Part shown: one piece after another, positions 1 through 5,224 of the stretch
How positions within the stretch are numbered: position 1 is the stretch's first letter
Layout: each line of letters starts with the position of its first letter
Assembly (NCBI GenBank): GCA_024635855.1
Contig: JAGXHZ010000017.1
Coordinates: 1-6,130 of the forward strand
DNA from: Sulfuricurvum sp.
GTDB taxonomy: Bacteria > Campylobacterota > Campylobacteria > Campylobacterales > Sulfurimonadaceae
DNA: 6,130 bases
Reading direction: 5' to 3'
Translations under genes and position numbers: made by a program
Notes under the pieces: generated by a model
What the model was told of the DNA's origin: nothing
Database searches by the model: none
The model's input: only the letters and a program-made list of their open reading frames with translations

Positions 1-647
1 AAACGCCGATTTCGATGATTCGTGAACAAAGTATTCACCAGATTGAAACGTTAAAAGTGCTTGCTTTGAAATACGATATGGTTTTTGTAGCACCCATCGT
101 CACGGTCAAAAAAAATGAGTGTACGAAGATGATTGCCAAAATTACAGGGCGAAGTGTGAGTTATTATCCTCAGCAGTTTTTGATTAACTATCCTCACTGG
201 AATGAAGAGGATTTTTTCGCTAATCCTATTGAATCAATCAAACCTCCAATGATATTTGGATTAAATGGATTTAAGTTTGCCGTGATGGGAGGATTTGAAC
301 TTCACTTTGATCCGCTTTGGAGCGCCATTGCTGCTAAAAATGTTGATGTTGTTTTAGTCCCGAGTGCTTCTACGTTTGAATCGCACAATCGCTGGAGAGA
401 ATTGATTAAAATGAGAGCATTTACGCATAATTGCTACATTCTTCGTGCGAATCGTGTAGGGGAATATTGTGATGATAAGCACGCATGGAAGTTTTATGGT
501 GATTCGATGATTGTCACTCCGGATGGAGATGTTGAGGCAGATTTGGGAAACACGGAAGAGCTTCTTATTGTTGATTTAGACCGCAATGCCCTTAAGATTG
601 CTCAAAAAGGGTGGGGTTTTAAAGAGGCACTCAAAAAACGACAATAA
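1..647 (+). CDS. Nitrilase-superfamily (carbon-nitrogen hydrolase) protein, 5' truncated by window, apparently lacking catalytic residues
   Basis: The reading frame is open from the left edge (first full codon at base 3) to the TAA at 645-647, so the true start lies outside. Residue numbers here count from the Met at base 15. The fold is recognisable: the nucleophile strand and its follow-on (KFAVMGGFELHFDPLW, then VDVVLVPSAS, residues 87-117), the MRAFTHNCYILRANRVG segment (about 132-148), and GDSMIVTPDGDVEADLG (about 163-179). In active members the nucleophile segment reads like 'GVxICYExRFPE'. Here the Cys position is Gly93 (GGA, bases 291-293). The Lys of the 'YxKxHL' motif aligns with Gln53 in YPQQFL. 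The catalytic Glu lies upstream and cannot be judged. I infer a non-hydrolytic pseudo-enzyme, or one with changed chemistry. Its stop codon abuts the next gene's start, which suggests cotranscription and translational coupling. Family assignment is confident; function is unknown. Confidence 0.85.
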   Translation, partial: TPISMIREQSIHQIETLKVLALKYDMVFVAPIVTVKKNECTKMIAKITGRSVSYYPQQFLINYPHWNEEDFFANPIESIKPPMIFGLNGFKFAVMGGFELHFDPLWSAIAAKNVDVVLVPSASTFESHNRWRELIKMRAFTHNCYILRANRVGEYCDDKHAWKFYGDSMIVTPDGDVEADLGNTEELLIVDLDRNALKIAQKGWGFKEALKKRQ

Positions 648-2615
648 ATGCAGTACTTTTGGTGGTTTTTTTTACTATTAGCGACAGCTTTAGATGCAAA
701 AACTCTCCATATCTGTTCGGATTCATCGTATGATCTTGCCCCATATGTCTCTTCTTTTGAAGATGCCAGTCGAGAACTGAATCTCTCGGATGTTCTCCAT
801 CAATCATTCATCCCCAATAAAAAAAAGAGTATCAATTTTGGATTTACCCAGTCTGCATATTGGTTCAAGGTAGAGATGAATCGTGATGCTCATGCGGCGC
901 ACAAAGAGTGGTGGCTCTCTATTGAGTATCCATTATTAGAGAAAATTGATATTTATGTACTTTCCAAGACGGGAGAAATCATTCTTGCAGAAAGAATGGG
1001 TTCTTTATTCTCTTCTTCTCAAAATAAACTATCCTTGCATAACTATGTTACTCAAATCAGAATGGACGATTATCCTGAATCAACATTAATGATACGAGTT
1101 CAAACTCAAGGATCCATGCAGGTTCCCCTAACGCTTCATTCTTCCAGCGGACTTTTTTCGGAAATTGAATACAGTTCTTTGGCTATAGGGATTTTTTATG
1201 GGATTTTCATCGTTATCTTTTTATACAATATTGTTATTTATTTTTATACCCGAGACAGAAATTATCTTCGTTATTTGCTCTTTTTAATCTCCTTTATCCT
1301 TTGGCAAATGTCTTTTGATGGGATTGGACGCACATATCTTTGGGAAAAAAGCAGATGGATGATCGATCATGGACCGGGATTTTGGATTGCTTTTTCATCC
1401 TTTAGCGCACTTTATTTTGGGCGCGGCTTTTTACAGACAAAAGAAAATATACCTAAACTCGATCATATTCTAAAAGCAATGATGATTTTAAGTCTTGCTA
1501 TTTCAATAGTTTCAGCTTTTTTACCGTATTCCAAAACCATTCTTATTAATGCCAGCATGGTTATTCTCTCCACTCTTTTACTGCTAAGCGCAGGTATTAT
1601 GATGATTAAATATGCTCATAGAGTAGCTCGTTTTTATCTATCAGGATGGAGCTTTTTTCTTGTTGGAACCATGATTTTTGCGTTTAATAAGTTTGAATTG
1701 ATTCCCAATTTTTACGGTGTGAATCATGTTCAGCAAATTGGTGCCGCATTCGAGATGATTTTTCTTTCATGGGCACTAGCGGATCGTGTTTATTGGCTTC
1801 AATCGGAGTATATTGATAAACTTAACAATTTGAATGAAACACTGAGCGAAAAAGTGTCGCAATCCTTAGCAGAAGTGCGCAAAAAAGATGAACTTTTTGT
1901 TCAGCAATCGCGCTTAGCTGCACTTGGTGAAATGATCGAGCAAATCGCGCATCAGTGGCGACAACCTCTCAATACATTATCTCTAATTAATCAAAATCTT
2001 TATTTTAAGCGTCACTTGGGTGAATGTACTGACAGTTGCTACGAGACATCCCATGAACAATTTCAAGAGCATTTACGGTATATGTCAAAAACCATTGATG
2101 ATTTTAGAAATTACTATAAAATGGACAAGCACAAAGAGCCGGAGGATATCTCTGAAGTAGCAGAAATTGCATTTCGTCTTAGTTCAGTATTATTAAATGA
2201 TGCAAAAATAATAGGACACATTGAGAGCAAAACAACGACTAGAGTCATATTGGCGAAAAATGAGTTGATTCAAGTCTTTATGAATCTTATTAAAAATGCG
2301 CATGATGCCATATTAGAACGTCATATCAATTCCGGAGAAATCAATATTACCATTTTTGAGGCAGAAGATTTTTTAGAAATATGGGTTGAGGATAATGCCG
2401 GAGGAATTGATGAATCGATTATGGATCAGATTTTTACTATTTATTTTACTACCAAGCCTGCCAGTCAAGGATCAGGATTAGGATTACACATGTGTCACTA
2501 CATTATTGAAGAAAGTTTTGGCGGATCGATACGGGTAGAGAATACTCAAGTAGGTGCAAAGTTCATTATTCAATTACCTAGTGGATTGATAAAAAATTAT
2601 ATTAAAGGGAAGTGA
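648..2615 (+). CDS. 7TM-DISM membrane sensor histidine kinase (orphan)
   Basis: This 655-residue protein starts with a signal peptide (MQYFWWFFLLLATALDA). A periplasmic 7TMR-DISMED2-like sensor domain follows at about 25-170, with the YWFKVEM motif at 71-77. Seven hydrophobic segments lie at about 175-380, typical of the 7TM-DISM family that pairs extracellular, often carbohydrate-like, ligand domains with intracellular signalling modules. A coiled-coil linker (about 385-420) leads to the dimerisation/phosphoacceptor helix LAALGEMIEQIAHQWRQPLN, where His435 is the predicted phosphorylation site. The ATPase domain has an N box (NELIQVFMNLIKNAHDA, Asn546/Asn550), a G1 box (EDNAGGID, Asp582), an F box (IFTIYFTTK) and a G2 box (GSGLGLHM, 608-615), all intact, so it should be catalytically active. 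No response regulator is encoded in the window. The ATG follows the previous stop directly, and the only purine-rich stretch (AGAGG, 623-627) is about 20 nt away, so translation is probably coupled. The signal is unknown. Confidence 0.93.
   Translation: MQYFWWFFLLLATALDAKTLHICSDSSYDLAPYVSSFEDASRELNLSDVLHQSFIPNKKKSINFGFTQSAYWFKVEMNRDAHAAHKEWWLSIEYPLLEKIDIYVLSKTGEIILAERMGSLFSSSQNKLSLHNYVTQIRMDDYPESTLMIRVQTQGSMQVPLTLHSSSGLFSEIEYSSLAIGIFYGIFIVIFLYNIVIYFYTRDRNYLRYLLFLISFILWQMSFDGIGRTYLWEKSRWMIDHGPGFWIAFSSFSALYFGRGFLQTKENIPKLDHILKAMMILSLAISIVSAFLPYSKTILINASMVILSTLLLLSAGIMMIKYAHRVARFYLSGWSFFLVGTMIFAFNKFELIPNFYGVNHVQQIGAAFEMIFLSWALADRVYWLQSEYIDKLNNLNETLSEKVSQSLAEVRKKDELFVQQSRLAALGEMIEQIAHQWRQPLNTLSLINQNLYFKRHLGECTDSCYETSHEQFQEHLRYMSKTIDDFRNYYKMDKHKEPEDISEVAEIAFRLSSVLLNDAKIIGHIESKTTTRVILAKNELIQVFMNLIKNAHDAILERHINSGEINITIFEAEDFLEIWVEDNAGGIDESIMDQIFTIYFTTKPASQGSGLGLHMCHYIIEESFGGSIRVENTQVGAKFIIQLPSGLIKNYIKGK
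2605..2610 (+). promoter_or_regulatory. Ribosome binding site deciding the ThiF-family start
   Basis: AAGGGA lies at the end of the kinase gene, 10 nt before the ATG at 2621. It favours that start (or the adjacent ATG at 2624) over the GTG at 2612, which overlaps the kinase TGA stop. Confidence 0.6.
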
Positions 2616-2620
2616 TTATT

Positions 2621-3298
2621 ATGATGCATTATTTTCATCGACAAGTACAGTTATGGGGCGAAGAGACACAGCGCTCTCTGCAAACTAAGCGCATTGCAAT
2701 TATTGGAAGCGGCGGGCTAGGTTCATCATTAGCATTTGCACTAGGAGCATCGGGGATCGGTGAGATTCATATGATTGATTTTGATACGGTAAGTCAGCAC
2801 AATATTCATCGTCAAATTGCTTTTAAATGCGGAGATGAGGATAAGTTTAAAGCTCAACTGTGTGCAGAATTGATCGAAGCGCGTTGTCCCTATGTAAAAG
2901 CGACTGCCCATGTGTGCAATTTTGATGAATTTACGGAAAAATCCATTGATGTTGATCTGATTATTGATGCGACGGATAATCTTCCTTCTCGCGGTGCTAT
3001 CAATACCTATGCTATTTCCAAAGGGTTACCGTGGGTGTATGGTTCTGTGGAAGCGTTTAACGGGCAAGTCTGCTTTTTTAAGGATGCATCTTTTAACGAA
3101 CTTTTTAAAATTACGCAAAAGACACCAGCTGGAATTGCAGCTCCTATTGTGATGCACATTGCTTCCTTGCAAGCAAATCTTGCTTTGCGCTTTCTTGCCG
3201 GATTGAGTGTGAAAAAAGATACGTTATATTATCTATTTTTTAACGATGAAGGGGAATTGGTAACGCAAAAGTTTGCATTACCTAAGAGTGAAAATTAA
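2621..3298 (+). CDS. ThiF/MoeB/HesA-family E1-like adenylyltransferase, short form without zinc cysteines
   Basis: I chose the ATG at 2621 (225 aa). AAGGGA at 2605-2610 sits about 10 nt upstream of it, whereas an in-frame GTG at 2612 would touch the Shine-Dalgarno. It begins 5 bp after the kinase stop. E1-like proteins adenylate the C-terminus of a ubiquitin-like sulfur carrier or another carboxylate. Visible motifs: HRQVQLWGEETQRSL (6-20), the nucleotide-binding loop GSGGLG (29-34), IDFDTVSQHNIHRQ (52-65, with Arg64), Lys75/Lys77, and DATDN (116-120). The C-terminal helix PAGIAAPIVMHIASLQANLALRFLAG (169-194) matches the end of the family domain. The protein is shorter than typical MoeB or ThiF. 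Between the GQVCFF strand and that helix, where those proteins carry a CxxC zinc half-site and the crossover-loop Cys, only about 15 residues without cysteine remain, and no second CxxC follows. No ThiS/MoaD-like carrier is nearby, so the substrate is unknown. A thiamine or molybdopterin role is possible but not supported by context. Confidence 0.88.
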   Translation: MMHYFHRQVQLWGEETQRSLQTKRIAIIGSGGLGSSLAFALGASGIGEIHMIDFDTVSQHNIHRQIAFKCGDEDKFKAQLCAELIEARCPYVKATAHVCNFDEFTEKSIDVDLIIDATDNLPSRGAINTYAISKGLPWVYGSVEAFNGQVCFFKDASFNELFKITQKTPAGIAAPIVMHIASLQANLALRFLAGLSVKKDTLYYLFFNDEGELVTQKFALPKSEN

Positions 3299-3765
3299 AG
3301 AGCAGAGATATATTTAGCTAATGCATCGATTTGTGGATCGCTAAGCGCTTTTGCCTGTCCTTGCATGAGAGCTTTCATCTCTTTGCCGTACGTCCCTGCT
3401 TGATACCCTTTTAAAGCATCTTTTATTTGAATTTCACTCAATGTTGCAATAATTTGCGATTTACCGAGTGCCGCCTTTTCAGCTTTTGCTCCATGACATG
3501 AAACACACTTTTGTCCATATAAAGTAGCAGCATCAACGGCAACATCAGTTGGGATAGCGGGTTTTTCAACAACAGGTGATTCACTTACTGCGGCAGATGG
3601 TTGTTCAACAGTGGTTGTGCCAGGGGTAGGTGTTTGTTCGGATGCTGATAGATTGTTTTCAACAACTGTAGTAGCTGATAACATCTCGGTTGATGGTGCT
3701 TGTGAAGCAGATTCACTGCATCCGAGTAGAAAAAGCACGCAGGCTATGGATAAAATAATTTTCAT
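3295..3765 (-). CDS. Lipid-anchored monoheme cytochrome c (c553-like)
   Basis: This 156-residue protein has a type II signal peptide (MKIILSIACVLFLLGC). The lipobox Cys16 is followed by Ser, which favours outer-membrane rather than inner-membrane retention by the usual +2 rule. Residues 17-75 form a low-complexity linker rich in Ser, Thr, Pro, Glu and Val, probably a flexible tether. The C-terminal domain of about 80 residues is a class I cytochrome c: LYGQKCVSCHGAKAEKAA carries the CxxCH heme site (87-91), the axial Met is probably Met134 (or Met130) in GKEMKALMQGQAKALSD, and the final helix DALAKYISAL is typical of c553 proteins. It should carry electrons in the periplasm while bound to a membrane; its partner is unknown. 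Start: ATG at 3765, 8 nt after a good AGGAG (3774-3778). Its stop overlaps the converging ThiF-family stop by 4 bp. A separate promoter is likely because a terminator lies upstream at 3856-3879, but I see only a weak candidate (TATCGT, near 3797-3802). Confidence 0.93.
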   Translation of the reverse strand: MKIILSIACVLFLLGCSESASQAPSTEMLSATTVVENNLSASEQTPTPGTTTVEQPSAAVSESPVVEKPAIPTDVAVDAATLYGQKCVSCHGAKAEKAALGKSQIIATLSEIQIKDALKGYQAGTYGKEMKALMQGQAKALSDPQIDALAKYISAL

Positions 3766-3773
3766 AGAGAAAT

Positions 3774-3779
3774 CTCCTA
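3774..3779 (-). promoter_or_regulatory. Ribosome binding site of the cytochrome c gene
   Basis: TAGGAG on the minus strand, 8 nt before the ATG at 3765-3763. It confirms the start that gives a complete lipoprotein signal peptide. Confidence 0.75.
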
Positions 3780-3855
3780 AATTTGATTAGGACAGTTTAC
3801 GATAATTTAGTTTTAGTAAATGTTAAAGGAAGGAAAAAAGAGAGATTAGAGAAAG

Positions 3856-3879
3856 TATTTCGCGCCGAAGCACGAAATA
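3856..3879 (-). terminator. UUCG-capped hairpin terminator after the Ala-rich lipoprotein gene
   Basis: Read on the minus strand, TATTTCGTGC pairs with GCGCGAAATA around a TTCG loop. This gives a 10-bp stem with one T·G wobble, closed by the very stable C(UUCG)G tetraloop. Read on the plus strand, the wobble becomes a C·A mismatch and the loop becomes CGAA, so the hairpin is designed for minus-strand RNA. It starts 18 nt after the lipoprotein stop (3898) and is followed by pyrimidine-rich CTTTCTCT. The U-tract is imperfect, so termination may be partial. Confidence 0.72.
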
Positions 3880-3897
3880 AAGTTGAAAAAGCTAAAC

Positions 3898-4149
3898 TTA
3901 TTTAGCAGGTGTTGCAGCAGCAGCAGAATCAGTTGCAGCAGCAGCAGAATCAGTTGCAGCTTCAGCAGATACAGCAGCAGCGTCAGTAGCTACAGCAGCA
4001 GCATCAGTTGCAACAGCAGCAGCATCAGTAGCAGCTTCAGCAGCAGGTGCTACTTCTTCAGTTGCAGCAGGTGCTGCTTCAGTTTTTGCAGATTCGCTGC
4101 ACCCGATAAACATAGCAGCTAAAAGCATAGCAGAAACGATTTTCATCAT
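3898..4149 (-). CDS. Small Ala-rich heptad-repeat lipoprotein ending in Lys
   Basis: This 83-residue protein has a type II signal peptide with lipobox FIGC (Cys17 from the first Met), then Ser at +2, so it is probably an outer-membrane lipoprotein. The mature part, about 67 residues, is almost only Ala with Thr, Asp, Glu, Ser, Val and a few Pro. It contains heptad units of the type ATDAAAV (three) and, after a SAEA break, ATDSAAA (two), ending ATPAK. No enzymatic domain is visible. AAGGAG at 4156-4161 is 6 nt from the first ATG and 9 nt from the second (4146), so either may be used; MKIV from the second resembles the cytochrome's MKII start. A strong promoter lies upstream and a terminator downstream, so it is a well-expressed monocistronic unit by prediction. 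Size, lipid anchor, heptads and terminal Lys recall Lpp/OprI-type lipoproteins, but this is analogy, not demonstrated homology. The long Ser/Cys-rich frame on the plus strand here is a shadow. Confidence 0.85.
   Translation of the reverse strand: MMKIVSAMLLAAMFIGCSESAKTEAAPAATEEVAPAAEAATDAAAVATDAAAVATDAAAVSAEAATDSAAAATDSAAAATPAK
3911..4033 (-). repeat. 21-bp tandem repeats encoding the Ala-rich heptads
   Basis: Two identical 21-bp units lie at 3911-3931 and 3932-3952, then a divergent stretch, then three near-identical 21-bp units at 3971-3991, 3992-4012 and 4013-4033 that differ from one another at only a few positions. Each unit encodes seven residues, so changes in copy number would keep the frame and only lengthen or shorten the lipoprotein. 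Confidence 0.9.
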
Positions 4150-4155
4150 GTAAGA

Positions 4156-4161
4156 CTCCTT
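4156..4161 (-). promoter_or_regulatory. Ribosome binding site of the Ala-rich lipoprotein gene
   Basis: AAGGAG on the minus strand, 6 nt before the first ATG (4149) and 9 nt before the second (4146). It is a strong match to the anti-Shine-Dalgarno. Confidence 0.75.
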
Positions 4162-4176
4162 AAGAAATATGGCGGA

Positions 4177-4207
4177 AGTATACCACTTTCCCCCCCACCT
4201 TTGTCAA
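4177..4207 (-). promoter_or_regulatory. Sigma-70 promoter with G7 tract in its spacer, for the lipoprotein gene
   Basis: On the minus strand a perfect -35 box TTGACA (4202-4207) is followed after 19 bp by TATACT (4177-4182), which is preceded by TGG and so forms an extended -10. The spacer contains seven consecutive G (4190-4196). Transcription would begin near 4170, giving a leader of about 20 nt that contains the ribosome binding site. The 19-bp spacer is longer than the usual 17, which the extended -10 may compensate. Confidence 0.75.
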
Positions 4208-4334
4208 GCGTTTTGATGAAAATGTGTAAAGTTTTTTTCAAAACCCCTATTTTTAGGAGTTTAAAGAGCTTTATTTTTTGTCTTTATTTTTTTTGTTTAC
4301 GCGTTTAAGCGTTATTTCTCATCTTTTTATCAGA

Positions 4335-4340
4335 TATAAT
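4335..4340 (+). promoter_or_regulatory. -10 box for the deacetylase gene
   Basis: A perfect TATAAT lies 33 nt before the ATG at 4374, placing the transcript start near 4347 and giving a leader of about 27 nt. No clear -35 box is visible, which is common in Campylobacterota, where AT-rich upstream DNA takes its place. Its position rules against the upstream TTG start at 4278. Confidence 0.65.
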
Positions 4341-4373
4341 CCTGTTTTATTTTACAGCAAAAGAGATTCTTTA

Positions 4374-5180
4374 ATGACATTCCCCTTTTCCCTTGTTCGC
4401 ATAGTCTTTATGTTGACTTTATTTTTCGGCACGGCATTCGCTGCGGAGAAAAAAGTTCCTGTTTTGTGTTATCACCGTTTTGGTGTTGAAGTCGCTGATT
4501 CGATGACGATCAAAAATTCTGCGTTTGGTGAACAGTTGGAGTGGCTTAAAATACATGGCTATACCGTTATTCCTTTCGATACGGCAATGGGCTATTTAAA
4601 CGGTAAAGTTAAAACAATCCCTGCCAAATCGGTCGTCATCACTGTCGATGACGGACACAAAAGTGTTTACACTGATATGGCGCCGATAGTGAAAAAATAC
4701 AAAATCCCCGTTACACTCTTTATCTATCCCAGTGCGATTGCTAATGCCAAATATGCGATGAACTGGGAACAGTTACGGGAACTGGAAACGACGAAACTGT
4801 TTCGTGTCGAGTCTCACACCTACTGGCACCCGAATTTCAAAAAAGAGAAGAAAAAACTCTCATCCGTGGAGTACGCCAAATTTGTCGATAAACAGCTTGG
4901 CGGTGCAAAGAAAAAACTCGAAGAGCGTATGGGACATGAGATCAAGTATCTCGCATGGGTATTTGGTATATATGATGATGCGTTGCTCGTGGATGCGAAA
5001 AGATCAGGATACGCGGCAGCATTTACGATTGATCGACAACATGCCTCATCCAGTGATAATGCAATGGCATTAGGACGTTATATGGTTATTAGTAAACACA
5101 CGATTAAAGATTTTGAGAGAATGGTGGACGGGAGCGAAGATCGGATGATATCGGCGAAAAAAGAGGTTATTGGGTATTAA
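4374..5180 (+). CDS. Secreted polysaccharide deacetylase-family protein (CE4-like NodB fold)
   Basis: I chose ATG 4374 (268 aa). It gives a clean signal peptide (MTFPFSLVRIVFMLTLFFGTAFA, cleavage before AEKK) and lies just behind a TATAAT; the longer frame from TTG 4278 would start upstream of the promoter. Family members remove N-acetyl groups from sugar polymers such as peptidoglycan or poly-GlcNAc using a metal held by Asp-His-His. Visible motifs: PVLCYHRFG (29-37), a common N-terminal element of secreted members; motif 1 ITVDDGH (89-95) with Asp92/Asp93; and motif 2 ESHTYWHP (146-153) with His148 and His152. Together these supply the Asp and metal ligands. Motif 3, usually like 'xYPxGxY' or RxPY, here reads AWVFGIYDD (194-202), lacking the usual Pro. 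The C-terminus (ALGRYMVISKHTIKDFERMV) fits the family. It is periplasmic or exported; substrate is unknown. It stands alone, divergent from the lipoprotein gene and upstream of dapC. Confidence 0.87.
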   Translation: MTFPFSLVRIVFMLTLFFGTAFAAEKKVPVLCYHRFGVEVADSMTIKNSAFGEQLEWLKIHGYTVIPFDTAMGYLNGKVKTIPAKSVVITVDDGHKSVYTDMAPIVKKYKIPVTLFIYPSAIANAKYAMNWEQLRELETTKLFRVESHTYWHPNFKKEKKKLSSVEYAKFVDKQLGGAKKKLEERMGHEIKYLAWVFGIYDDALLVDAKRSGYAAAFTIDRQHASSSDNAMALGRYMVISKHTIKDFERMVDGSEDRMISAKKEVIGY

Positions 5181-5182
5181 AT

Positions 5183-5191
5183 TGTTATAAT
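5183..5191 (+). promoter_or_regulatory. Extended -10 promoter for dapC
   Basis: TGT directly followed by a perfect TATAAT (5186-5191), starting 3 bp after the deacetylase stop. The transcript would start near 5198, 27 nt before the predicted TTG start at 5225. No convincing -35 box is seen. Readthrough from the deacetylase gene is also possible because no terminator lies between the genes. Confidence 0.6.
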
Positions 5192-5224
5192 GTACCTATA
5201 AAATTCCACTACAAAGACCGTCCT

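Larger units (their letters stand above)
4150..4373. other. Divergent intergenic region between lipoprotein and deacetylase genes
   Basis: This 224-bp AT-rich gap holds the lipoprotein promoter on its left and the deacetylase promoter on its right. Between them are T runs (T7 at 4232-4238, T6 at 4274-4279, T8 at 4287-4294) that could act as curved or UP-like DNA, and two inverted repeats. One pairs GTTTTGA (4210-4216) with TCAAAAC (4238-4244). The other pairs AAACCCCTA (4241-4249) with TAGGAGTTT (4254-4262). No credible gene is visible; an open frame from TTG at 4278 is only the 5' extension of the deacetylase frame. Confidence 0.6.

Noticed and set aside
2612..2620. GTG start overlapping the kinase stop for the ThiF-family gene
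   Set aside because: The Shine-Dalgarno at 2605-2610 would be only about 1 nt away; the ATG at 2621 has proper spacing.
2964..3152. Plus-strand frame of 62 codons inside the ThiF-family gene
   Set aside because: It is out of frame with a clearly conserved ThiF domain and has no recognisable domain or start signal.
3911..4033. Tandem repeats considered as a CRISPR array
   Set aside because: The units are contiguous without spacers and encode protein heptads.
3883..4122. Plus-strand frame rich in Ser and Cys (79 codons)
   Set aside because: It is the antisense image of the Ala-rich lipoprotein repeats; the Ser/Cys runs come from reading the GCA-rich repeats in reverse, and there is no plausible ribosome site or domain.
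4241..4262. Hairpin considered as a transcription terminator
   Set aside because: No gene on either strand ends just upstream of it (both flanking genes diverge), and only a short T run follows on the minus strand; it is listed only as a possible regulatory repeat.
4278..4373. Longer deacetylase start at TTG 4278
   Set aside because: The extension would contain the TATAAT box at 4335-4340, adds an unlikely N-terminus, and buries the clean signal peptide that begins at 4374.
4804..5073. Plus-strand frame of 89 codons inside the deacetylase gene
   Set aside because: It overlaps the HTYWHP motif region of the real gene in another frame; no domain is recognisable.
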